Origin: Confluentibacter citreus
GTDB taxonomy: Bacteria > Bacteroidota > Bacteroidia > Flavobacteriales > Flavobacteriaceae
Direction of reading: 5' to 3'
Length of the DNA stretch: 64,000 nt
Assembly (NCBI RefSeq): GCF_002807055.1
Contig: NZ_NIXN01000001.1
Coordinates: 1,275,189-1,339,188 of the forward strand
Shown here piece by piece: positions 1-8,223 of this stretch. The stretch's first letter is position 1, and the number at the start of each line of letters is the position of its first letter. Below the pieces are notes generated by a model. That model did not search any database, was not told where the DNA came from, and saw nothing but the letters and a program-made list of their open reading frames with translations. Made by a program: the position numbers and the translations under genes.

Positions 1-1526
1 GGAGTAATTTCAATTTCCTGCTTTATGTTATTAACATACACCTCTACTTTTTTGCCCCAAGAAGGTACAAAAAGATTTAAATTAAATGCTGTTTTCTTTT
101 TTGCTGAAACTGAAAAGGAAACTTCTGAAGACGTTGGAAAGTTCCCGGTTTGTTCGATACTTATATTTTTTTCATCCCAATTTACTTTTGAAGGCACATA
201 TAAATTGACCCATAAATTAGAATCATCATGGTAATAAATGCCGGAATTTAGTTGCGAGAACGCTTCAATAGAAGATCCATTACAGCAACGGAAATCGTTA
301 TCTTTCAAGAATATTTTTTTCCGTGGAGACCCTAAAGGCAAATGATAAACCACAGCTCCAGTATTAGCACTTTGTAATGCCATGACTGAATTGTGAAAGG
401 TATTCATATAAGTCTCGGCGTACATAGGATTAGCTGTCCAACTAAAAAGTGTAGCAGTTAGTTTTTGGGTATTGTGTGATACACATGACTCCGCTATTTC
501 TTTAGTCATAGTATTACTTAATTGATCTGGGACACCCCAGTGTTCTGCTGTTAATGAGGTTTTGGTTGTTACATTCGGTCGCGGACCACTACTCGAGCCA
601 TTAGCATACGCATGGTGATTTATGAGCATATCCCAAAAATTATATACGGCGTTTTTGTATAATGCTTCGCCAGTTACAGCATATCTTTCAGCAAAACCAT
701 TAACCAATACCAAGTGCGTGTTGGAATGCAAGCCAGACAAAATATCGTCGTTGTTTGCCAATGGAGTTACAAACCAATCGCGGTCAAATATTTTGGCTAG
801 TTTTAAATGATTAGGATTTTTTGATACTCTATAAAGTTTATATAAAACTTCATTCATGGCACCCGCTTCATTTGATGGATTTGCAGCAGCTGTGTAAAGT
901 AGCTTTTCTATAGTTGCATCATCTAGTTTAGACATTCGCTTTTCAACATAGGATGCCATATCCACAACCATCTTGTAAGCTTTTTGGTTATTGGTTTTTG
1001 TATAGGCATCCAGCAAACCTTGCATGATTTTGTTATAAGTATAATATGGCGCCCAAACACCTCCAAAGGTCGCTTCTAAAGTATCAAAATCCTTTTCCGG
1101 AAACGCACTTAAATAGCCATTGCCTAAAGCCTGCTGACATTTATATAATTCTTCAATCATATAATTAAGGTGTTGTGTCAATAATGGTTCTTTGTTTCTT
1201 TCAACAAGTGTTGAAACCGCAGAAATATAATGTCCTACGAAATGTCCGCGAAGCCCTAAAGAAGGAGATTCCCAACCATCCAAAGGTTTTGCGTTGGATG
1301 GGAAACCAGCGTTAACCCTAAAATTATGCAACAAACGTTCAGCATCAAGGGATTCTAAATAATTGGTATTTAAATCTTCACGATGTTTTATCCATGAAGG
1401 ACTCAATATTACAGAAGTACTTGAAAAAGGTTTTGCTTTTTCTATATCATGATTAGCCAATGGGTTCTGAGCAAACGAACTTAGTTGAGTAAAAACAAAT
1501 AATATAGATGCAATTTTTATAAACAT
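1..1526 (-). CDS. GH127-family glycoside hydrolase (DUF1680), partial at window edge
   Basis: An exported glycosidase that starts at the ATG at 1526 and runs off the left edge, so its C-terminus is missing. Residues 1-19 form a signal peptide ending near SSFAQ. The body reads as the alpha/alpha-barrel of the DUF1680 group: GLRGHFVGHY (91-100), an ESC motif (346-348) and a CC pair in RCCNGSS (414-415). In characterised GH127 beta-L-arabinofuranosidases a Glu and three Cys bind the catalytic zinc, and all four appear to be present. It is the last visible gene of a minus-strand CAZyme run, 30 bp after the GH3 gene. The predicted activity is release of terminal beta-L-arabinofuranose; that substrate is inferred from the family. 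Short plus-strand ORFs in this stretch are shadows. Confidence 0.85.
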   Translation of the reverse strand, partial: MFIKIASILFVFTQLSSFAQNPLANHDIEKAKPFSSTSVILSPSWIKHREDLNTNYLESLDAERLLHNFRVNAGFPSNAKPLDGWESPSLGLRGHFVGHYISAVSTLVERNKEPLLTQHLNYMIEELYKCQQALGNGYLSAFPEKDFDTLEATFGGVWAPYYTYNKIMQGLLDAYTKTNNQKAYKMVVDMASYVEKRMSKLDDATIEKLLYTAAANPSNEAGAMNEVLYKLYRVSKNPNHLKLAKIFDRDWFVTPLANNDDILSGLHSNTHLVLVNGFAERYAVTGEALYKNAVYNFWDMLINHHAYANGSSSGPRPNVTTKTSLTAEHWGVPDQLSNTMTKEIAESCVSHNTQKLTATLFSWTANPMYAETYMNTFHNSVMALQSANTGAVVYHLPLGSPRKKIFLKDNDFRCCNGSSIEAFSQLNSGIYYHDDSNLWVNLYVPSKVNWDEKNISIEQTGNFPTSSEVSFSVSAKKKTAFNLNLFVPSWGKKVEVYVNNIKQEIEIT

Positions 1527-1556
1527 ATTTAATTCTTAATAGCGCTTCAATAGTCT

Positions 1557-4190
1557 TTAAATGCTCGTTTTTTGTATGGTGACTTTAGTCATTTTTAAAT
1601 CTTTGGAATTGGAGCTGTTACCATAATAAACTTCATAGTCGCCCGGAGTTACATGCATTCCCATAGTATTCCAATCGTAAAACTCAAATGACGACGGCGG
1701 TAAATCAATGGTAACATTTTCTGCTTTACCGGCTTTAATATCCACGCGTTTGAAACCTTTTAATGTTTTTATTGGGCCATCAGTGTCATTTACTTTGCGT
1801 ACATACACTTGAACGATTTCTGTGCCATCACGTGTACTTGAATTCGTTACAGGAATGGTTAATTGGATAGACTCATCCGATTTTATAGTGGTTTTATTTA
1901 AACTAGCAGAACCTATGTTGAATTTTGAATAATTTAGTCCGAATCCGAAAGGAAATAAGGCATCATTCATATAACGGTAGGTGCGTCCTTTCATGGAGTA
2001 ATCTTCAAAATCGCCTAAAGCATCCGAATTTTTATAAAAAGTTACAGGAAGTTTTCCTGACGGATTATAATCCCCAAACAGTACATCAGCAACCGCTTGT
2101 CCGCCAGATTCACCACCATACCAAGCTTGCAGTATGGCATCACAACTTTCAGTTTCTGGAGTTAAAGCAATGGCAGAACCAGAGCAGTTAACAAAAATCA
2201 CTTTTTTACCAGCGTCTTTTAAGGCTTTTAAACACATCCTTTGAACGGCAGGAAGGTCGATATTGGTGCGGTCTCCACCTTTAAAACCAGGGTAGGATAC
2301 AGGCATTTCTTCACCTTCAAGCAAGGTTGAAAGTCCACCAACAAACACCACGGTGTCGATTCCTTTTAATTTTTCAATCAATCCTGTAAAATCAATATCA
2401 TATTCTTTCCCAAAATCAAATTCTAGATTTGCTTGCCAGTTGTTTGACTGTGCAAAAAGAATTTCAATTTTATAGGTTTTTCCAGCTTCAACTTGGAATG
2501 GAAGGCGAGCAGGAATGGTACGCCAGTTGGTATATTTGCTGATAGATTCACCATTCACGAGTAATTCAAATTCTCCGGTAGCTCCCGTTTTAAAAACCAA
2601 TTCATCATTTTCTTCAGCAATAAATTCGGTTTCATATTTTGCCGAAAAGCCTTCAAGTTTTACGCCCGTTGCAAATTCATGTTGACCAGCAGTCGTTAAT
2701 TTTAAAGGATTTACTATTTGAGTGGTTGCTATGATATTTCCTGTTCTATCTGGAGTGTTCCAATAAGTCGCTTTAAACCCTTTTTTTCCTTCAAATATGG
2801 TTTTTGGAAAATAGGTGGTTGTAACTTTATCTTCAACTAAATCAGCAGCTTTGTCATAAAAAATCTTATTTTCTGCAACTTTTGATTTTATACCATTCAG
2901 AATGGTAATGGTTTGATTAGGCGTTCCATTATAATTTCCCCAAAGCATAGGCTCATTATCGGCATTAGGACCAATCACCGCAATTTTGCTGATGGACTTA
3001 TTTAGAGGAAGCACATTATTTTTATTTTGAAGTAGGGTCATGGATTTTCTAGCCATTTCAAGAGCTAAGTCTTGGTGTTTCTTACTGTTTAAAACTGATA
3101 CCGGTATTTGAGCCCAAGGTACAATGGCATCATCATCCATCTCGCCCAAATCAAAGCGACCGATTAAAACACGAGCTAAACTTTTATCAACATCGGCTTC
3201 TTTTATTAAATCTTTTGCAACAGCTTCAGGTAATGTTTTAAACGGATAATTTTCCCAAACGCATTCCACATCAGTTCCTGCTAAAACGGCTTTTGCTGCG
3301 GCATGTGTAGCTGTGGAAGATACGTTGTGAGTGGTGAAAAAATCGGTCACAGCTCCACAATCCGACACTACCAAATATTTATATCCCCATTCATCCCGCA
3401 GAATGCGTTGAAGCAATTTGGTATTGCCACAACAAGGTTCATCATCTAGTCTTTGGTAGGCACACATGACCTGACGCACATCGGCGTCTTGTACCAAAGA
3501 TTTAAAAGCAGGTAGATAGGTTTCGTATAATTCACGTGGATTAACATCATTAAGATTGAGTTCATGTCGGCTCCATTCTGGGCCAGAGTGTACCGCGTAA
3601 TGTTTAGCGCAAGCCAACAATTTACGGTATTTTGAATCTTCCGGGCCTTGTAAACCTTTAACAACGGACACTCCCATTAAGGAAGTCAGATATGGATCTT
3701 CGCCATAGGTTTCTTGACCACGACCCCAACGTGGATCACGAAAAATATTCACGTTTGGTGTCCAAACAGACAGACTCAAAAAGCGTTTGTTTTCATTACC
3801 ATCTTGAATCCATTGATTATACTTAGCACGAGCTTCATCTGAAACCGCATCAAAAACACGATATACCAATTGATGGTCGAAAGATGCTGCCATGCCAATG
3901 GGTTCTGGAAATACAGTCACATTATCATTATTGGCATAGCCATGCAAGGCTTCACTCCACCAATTGAATTTTTTAATGCCCAATCGTGGTATGGGGTCTG
4001 ATTGATCGCACATCAAAGCTGCTTTTTCTTCAATGGTTAAGCGGGAAATTAAATCTTTAGCGCGTTCCTCAGAACTTAATTCAGGATTTTTAAAAGGGAA
4101 TTGTTGGGCATTTAATTGCCACATTCCCAAAACACATAAGGATAAAAACCATAGGCATTTTGTCGTTTTTTTAGTTGTTAAAGCGTTCAT
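1557..4190 (-). CDS. GH3-family glycosidase with PA14 insert (beta-xylosidase/beta-glucosidase type)
   Basis: An 877-residue exported GH3 enzyme. Signal peptide about 1-28 (ends LNAQ). The N-terminal barrel contains WWSEALHG, the RDPRWGRGQETYGEDP stretch (151-166), the KH pair (196-197) and the nucleophile Asp277 in VVSDCGAV. A PA14-like beta domain (GFKATYWNTPDRTG onward, roughly 470-600) interrupts the second alpha/beta domain, as in many Bacteroidota GH3 enzymes. A fibronectin III-like domain ends the protein. WWSEALHG is common in the beta-xylosidase-like branch, so an exo-beta-xylosidase, alpha-L-arabinofuranosidase or beta-glucosidase are the options; sequence alone does not decide. It lies 46 bp after the GH43 gene and 30 bp before the GH127 gene on the same strand, so co-transcription is likely. 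Confidence 0.9.
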   Translation of the reverse strand: MNALTTKKTTKCLWFLSLCVLGMWQLNAQQFPFKNPELSSEERAKDLISRLTIEEKAALMCDQSDPIPRLGIKKFNWWSEALHGYANNDNVTVFPEPIGMAASFDHQLVYRVFDAVSDEARAKYNQWIQDGNENKRFLSLSVWTPNVNIFRDPRWGRGQETYGEDPYLTSLMGVSVVKGLQGPEDSKYRKLLACAKHYAVHSGPEWSRHELNLNDVNPRELYETYLPAFKSLVQDADVRQVMCAYQRLDDEPCCGNTKLLQRILRDEWGYKYLVVSDCGAVTDFFTTHNVSSTATHAAAKAVLAGTDVECVWENYPFKTLPEAVAKDLIKEADVDKSLARVLIGRFDLGEMDDDAIVPWAQIPVSVLNSKKHQDLALEMARKSMTLLQNKNNVLPLNKSISKIAVIGPNADNEPMLWGNYNGTPNQTITILNGIKSKVAENKIFYDKAADLVEDKVTTTYFPKTIFEGKKGFKATYWNTPDRTGNIIATTQIVNPLKLTTAGQHEFATGVKLEGFSAKYETEFIAEENDELVFKTGATGEFELLVNGESISKYTNWRTIPARLPFQVEAGKTYKIEILFAQSNNWQANLEFDFGKEYDIDFTGLIEKLKGIDTVVFVGGLSTLLEGEEMPVSYPGFKGGDRTNIDLPAVQRMCLKALKDAGKKVIFVNCSGSAIALTPETESCDAILQAWYGGESGGQAVADVLFGDYNPSGKLPVTFYKNSDALGDFEDYSMKGRTYRYMNDALFPFGFGLNYSKFNIGSASLNKTTIKSDESIQLTIPVTNSSTRDGTEIVQVYVRKVNDTDGPIKTLKGFKRVDIKAGKAENVTIDLPPSSFEFYDWNTMGMHVTPGDYEVYYGNSSNSKDLKMTKVTIQKTSI

Positions 4191-4236
4191 AATTAATGCT
4201 ATTATTCATATTTTATATTAAAATTCTACAGCATAA

Positions 4237-5808
4237 CTAATCACTATTAGAGATACGATCGCTTATGTGGAAATAATCAAAATCCACAGAGCCACCTATA
4301 TGTTTTGTAGCATAATTGAACAGACCAAATCTGTATCCCATAAAATGCGGGAGTGTGTAAGGCATGTTTATAGTGTCCCCAATACGTGTCCAAGATGTTC
4401 CATCCAAGCTATAAAAGAAATTAGCTTTGTCGGTTTTATCTTTAAAATTACATTCCGCTTTAAAATAGATTTTGTTTTGGTTTAGTGGGACACTTTCCAA
4501 TTCCTTAACAACATCACCAGCAGCACTAACCATAATAATTTTTTTAGCTCCATTATCAATTTTCACACCAACCAGTCCAAATTCTTTTTGTAATAAACAT
4601 AAGCCAGCAAAATCCCCTTCTTTCATATTTAATAAATCAAGCGACGTAGAACCCGTGCTTTCTGGACCAATGGTACGTTGTGTCAATGTGTTTTTTGCTT
4701 GAACAAAACTGGTATCAATTCTACCGGTTTTTAATCTTAAATAGCCTTTTCGTTCTTTAAGGGACCAAAGTGAATTATCTGGATTGTGGTTCCATTGCCA
4801 AACTAAAGGAAGTGCCCTGTCTTTTTTCTTGCGTTTAAAATCATCTGATGCTACCAAAGCCGGTATTAAACCTTTGCTAGCAGGTAGGTCAAGAGTTTCA
4901 GGTACTTTGCCTTCTTCACCTAAAATAGGCCAACCGTCTTCCCATTTTACAGGTACGATATATGGAATACGTCCAACACCACCATAATCCCTAAATAAAT
5001 AAGAGAACCATCTGCCATCAGGTGTGTCAATAAGTCCGCCTTGCGCCACACCTAAATCTTGTAGACCAACTTTGCCTTCCCACGGACCATTGATGTTGTC
5101 CGCTCGGTGAATAACCACAGTACGCATGCCACCCCTAGGCCAAGTAATATTAAATAGGTAATATTTGCCATTGACTTTAAAAAGCTGAGAACCTTCAGCA
5201 CCAAGCATGATATTAGTTCCTGCTGGAGCACTAGCATTTTCTATTAAAACGCGCTCTGTGCCTTCCTTAACACCTGAAAGGTCATCCTTTAATTCCGCTA
5301 TATTAAGTTTGCCTGCAGCCCAAATCATGTATATTTTGCCATCATCATCAAAAAAGATGGTATTGTCATGATAAGAAGGTTTGAATTCTATTTTATTCAA
5401 AGGACCTTTTTCAAGATCTTTGGTAGTGAAAATATAGGTTTTTCCTGTTGTTGCAGAAAACGTGCTCACGTAAAAAGTCCCATTATGATAGCGTATGCAA
5501 CTGGCCCATGAGCCTCTTCCATACATATTCTTACCATTTTCTAAATCAAGTTCGTCATTATTGCCAAGCGTTTCGTAGCCATAATTGATGAGTTCCCAAT
5601 TCACTAAATCCTTCGATTTCATGATTGGCAATCCTGGACTCATGTGCATGGTTGTACTACTCATATAGTAGGTGTCTCCTACACGGACCATGGATGCGTC
5701 TGGTACATCGGCAAAAATTATTGGGTTTTCAGCTTTGTTATTTTGAGCATTAGCAGTACAAACAATTAATAAGCTTAAAATTAGTGTGAATTTGAAAAGT
5801 AATTTCAT
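4237..5808 (-). CDS. GH43-family glycosidase with C-terminal beta-sandwich domain
   Basis: A 523-residue exported GH43 enzyme. Signal peptide about 1-22 (ends TANAQ). The five-bladed propeller begins at NPIIFADVPDASMVRVGDTYY. Candidate catalytic residues are Asp37 (PDAS, general base), Asp148 (SYHDNT, pKa modulator) and Glu205 (LGAEGSQLF, general acid). From about residue 320 a DUF1349-like beta-sandwich follows, the usual accessory domain of beta-xylosidase or arabinofuranosidase members. The enzyme should act on non-reducing-end xylose or arabinose. It is third in the operon, 32 bp after the second DUF1680 enzyme. I cannot assign the GH43 subfamily without a tree. Confidence 0.88.
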   Translation of the reverse strand: MKLLFKFTLILSLLIVCTANAQNNKAENPIIFADVPDASMVRVGDTYYMSSTTMHMSPGLPIMKSKDLVNWELINYGYETLGNNDELDLENGKNMYGRGSWASCIRYHNGTFYVSTFSATTGKTYIFTTKDLEKGPLNKIEFKPSYHDNTIFFDDDGKIYMIWAAGKLNIAELKDDLSGVKEGTERVLIENASAPAGTNIMLGAEGSQLFKVNGKYYLFNITWPRGGMRTVVIHRADNINGPWEGKVGLQDLGVAQGGLIDTPDGRWFSYLFRDYGGVGRIPYIVPVKWEDGWPILGEEGKVPETLDLPASKGLIPALVASDDFKRKKKDRALPLVWQWNHNPDNSLWSLKERKGYLRLKTGRIDTSFVQAKNTLTQRTIGPESTGSTSLDLLNMKEGDFAGLCLLQKEFGLVGVKIDNGAKKIIMVSAAGDVVKELESVPLNQNKIYFKAECNFKDKTDKANFFYSLDGTSWTRIGDTINMPYTLPHFMGYRFGLFNYATKHIGGSVDFDYFHISDRISNSD

Positions 5809-5840
5809 TGATTTTTTGATGTTTTATTATGATTTTATTT

Positions 5841-8129
5841 TTATTCCTTTAAAATTCTTAATTCATAAAACCTGGGAGTTGGTTTGCCATCCTTAGAAGT
5901 TATTTTTACATCAATGACTTCTATATTACTTATATCTATTCTAATGGTTTTATCTTTTGTTGAAATAATGTTGGCAGGTTTTTCATTAATGGAAATACCC
6001 ACATTATCTAATTTTAATTCATCCAATACTGTAATATCTAAAAATTTCCCTTGTAGATTTTTGTTTGAAAGTTGGTAAGAGATATAGCCACGCGTGCTTC
6101 TCCAAAATTTATCATCACTAAATCCAGAGTTGCTTTTTTCGCCTTTATATAAATGGCCTACTTCGGGTTGTTGTTCGCCACAGTTTACTTTGTCCACTGT
6201 TTTGGCTTCAAGAGCCGCTGCTTCGATTTCCTGCTGTTTCAGTAAGGCTTGTTTTTCTTTGTATTCTTCTTGACTATAAGTTTGAAAATACATTTGGTAG
6301 CGCGCATCGTGTAGTTCAAAAAAAGGTTGCAGTTCTAAAGAATCTAAACTGAAACGACGATTTCCAATATCTTTGATTTTAGAAAGATAGGTGTCTTTAT
6401 TACCTACTAAAGCATAAGCTTGATCCAATGGGATATATTTACCATGTGTAGCATGCCCCATACGGCTATCGTCTGCAAATAAACCATCCAAATCTTCAGT
6501 TGAGGTTTTGGCGGCTAAAACGATAGGCCCATCAACAAACGCCACCCAATTGGAGCCGTCTGGTAAATTTTCTAAATGGGTTGCCGTTTTAAATTTAACG
6601 GTGATGTTGTCTCCAGATTTCCATGTTCTATTGATATTGATGTAACCAGATGGATTCTCTTGTATTTTTTGAACCTTTCCATTTATTAAAACTTCAAAAT
6701 TTTCAGCCCATTTAGGTCGACGAATGTTTAGCGCAAATGTTTGTTTCTTTTTGAGTTTTAAGATTATTTCCGACTGATTTTCATAAGGGAATTTGGTGTT
6801 TTGAGTCAACTCAATCCCTTTTTCTTTCCAATTCAAAGTTGACGGAATAAAAAGATTTACAAACACATTGGTATTATTATGACTGTAAACAAGTTCACCG
6901 TATTTAGTATGATTTTCTAAACCAGAACCCACACAACACCACATACTGGTTTCTGGTTGGGAATACACTCGGTAGTGGTTAGGACGTATGGGTGTAAAAT
7001 ATACAAAACCGCCTTTTTCTGGATGTTGACTAGACAAAATATGGTTGTAAAGGGTGCGTTCGTAAAAATCTAAATACGACACATCATTATTATTAAAAAA
7101 GAGGGCTTTGCTTAAACGCAGCATGTTGTAAGAATTACATGTTTCTGGGCCTTCGTTCGATTTTACCATACCGCTAAAATCATCAATAGGATTAAAATGT
7201 TCCCCAACACTATTTCCACCAAAGGCTACACTACGAGTGTGAGTCACATTATTCCAGAAATACTTCACAGCCTCATGTAATTCCTCATCATTAGTTAGGG
7301 AAGCCACCTTTTCATAACCAAGAACTTTTGGTATTTGGGTGTTGGCATGCATCCCCGTTAACTTATCTTCTTTCTGTAATAATGGATTTAAGAAATTTTT
7401 ATGCGTTAGTTTTTTAGCTGTGTTTAAGTATTTTTCATCTTTTGTAATAATGTATAAATCGGCAAAAGATTCATTGATGCCACCATGTTCGGTTCTTAAA
7501 ATGTTTTGTATTTGCTCATCGGAAAGCGGTTCAATCAAATCTATAAACCAATCCCCTAATTTTATAACAATGGTTTTGGCTTTTTCGCTATTGGTAAAGT
7601 GATACGTATCAATTAAGCCAGCGAACAATTTATGGATATTATAAAGGGGCACCCAGGTATTATTTAAACCGAAACCGCTTCCATCTATATCACCTTTATG
7701 AATACGTTCCCAGAATATTTTTCCTTGCGGAATGCCGCCAACATAGCCATTGCCATTTTTAATTTGACAACGTTCCAATTCAGAGAGCATATAATCCAAA
7801 CGGGTTTTTAATTCGGTATTATCAGTGGAAGCGTAAAGCATAGCTAGAGCCGATAAATAATGCCCAGCAATATGACCATCTAGACCGATACTTTCCCAGT
7901 TGCCATAGCGTTCATCTTTTGTTGGTAAACCCGCATCTATTAAATAAGGGGCTAAAAGCCTATCGGGTTCCATATCAAGGATGTATTTTAAATCAACGTC
8001 TTGGGCATTTTTAAAAGGACCATCTGTGATCCTAACATCTTGGAATTTAAAAGACTGCATTTGGGCCAGCCCAACAAAAGTTATAAAAAATAAAAAAGTA
8101 GCATGAGCAATATTCTTTTTTAATGACAT
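5841..8129 (-). CDS. GH127/GH146-type beta-L-arabinofuranosidase family protein (DUF1680)
   Basis: The open frame extends to 8219, but the ATG at 8129 is preferred because it begins a clean signal peptide (MSLKKNIAHA..., ending GLAQ); the extra 30 residues look non-native. Numbered from there, the DUF1680 landmarks are GLDGHIAGHYLSAL (82-95), NNTWVPLYNIHKL (156-168), GPETCNSYNM with Glu329 and Cys331, and WCCVGSGLENH with Cys398-Cys399. These match the Glu/Cys3 zinc site of GH127. Its layout also resembles GH146, so I leave both open. It is clearly divergent from the other DUF1680 enzyme in this run, which suggests two different arabinofuranosyl linkages. It begins 94 bp after the GH95 stop when the 8129 start is used. 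Confidence 0.87.
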   Translation of the reverse strand: MSLKKNIAHATFLFFITFVGLAQMQSFKFQDVRITDGPFKNAQDVDLKYILDMEPDRLLAPYLIDAGLPTKDERYGNWESIGLDGHIAGHYLSALAMLYASTDNTELKTRLDYMLSELERCQIKNGNGYVGGIPQGKIFWERIHKGDIDGSGFGLNNTWVPLYNIHKLFAGLIDTYHFTNSEKAKTIVIKLGDWFIDLIEPLSDEQIQNILRTEHGGINESFADLYIITKDEKYLNTAKKLTHKNFLNPLLQKEDKLTGMHANTQIPKVLGYEKVASLTNDEELHEAVKYFWNNVTHTRSVAFGGNSVGEHFNPIDDFSGMVKSNEGPETCNSYNMLRLSKALFFNNNDVSYLDFYERTLYNHILSSQHPEKGGFVYFTPIRPNHYRVYSQPETSMWCCVGSGLENHTKYGELVYSHNNTNVFVNLFIPSTLNWKEKGIELTQNTKFPYENQSEIILKLKKKQTFALNIRRPKWAENFEVLINGKVQKIQENPSGYININRTWKSGDNITVKFKTATHLENLPDGSNWVAFVDGPIVLAAKTSTEDLDGLFADDSRMGHATHGKYIPLDQAYALVGNKDTYLSKIKDIGNRRFSLDSLELQPFFELHDARYQMYFQTYSQEEYKEKQALLKQQEIEAAALEAKTVDKVNCGEQQPEVGHLYKGEKSNSGFSDDKFWRSTRGYISYQLSNKNLQGKFLDITVLDELKLDNVGISINEKPANIISTKDKTIRIDISNIEVIDVKITSKDGKPTPRFYELRILKE

Positions 8130-8223
8130 GGTTCTATTAAGATTCTTAGTACACATTTTAATTATATTTTGTAAACACGTTTTGCTATTTGCAAAAAGTG
8201 CTTTAATCATTTCAATCAATTAT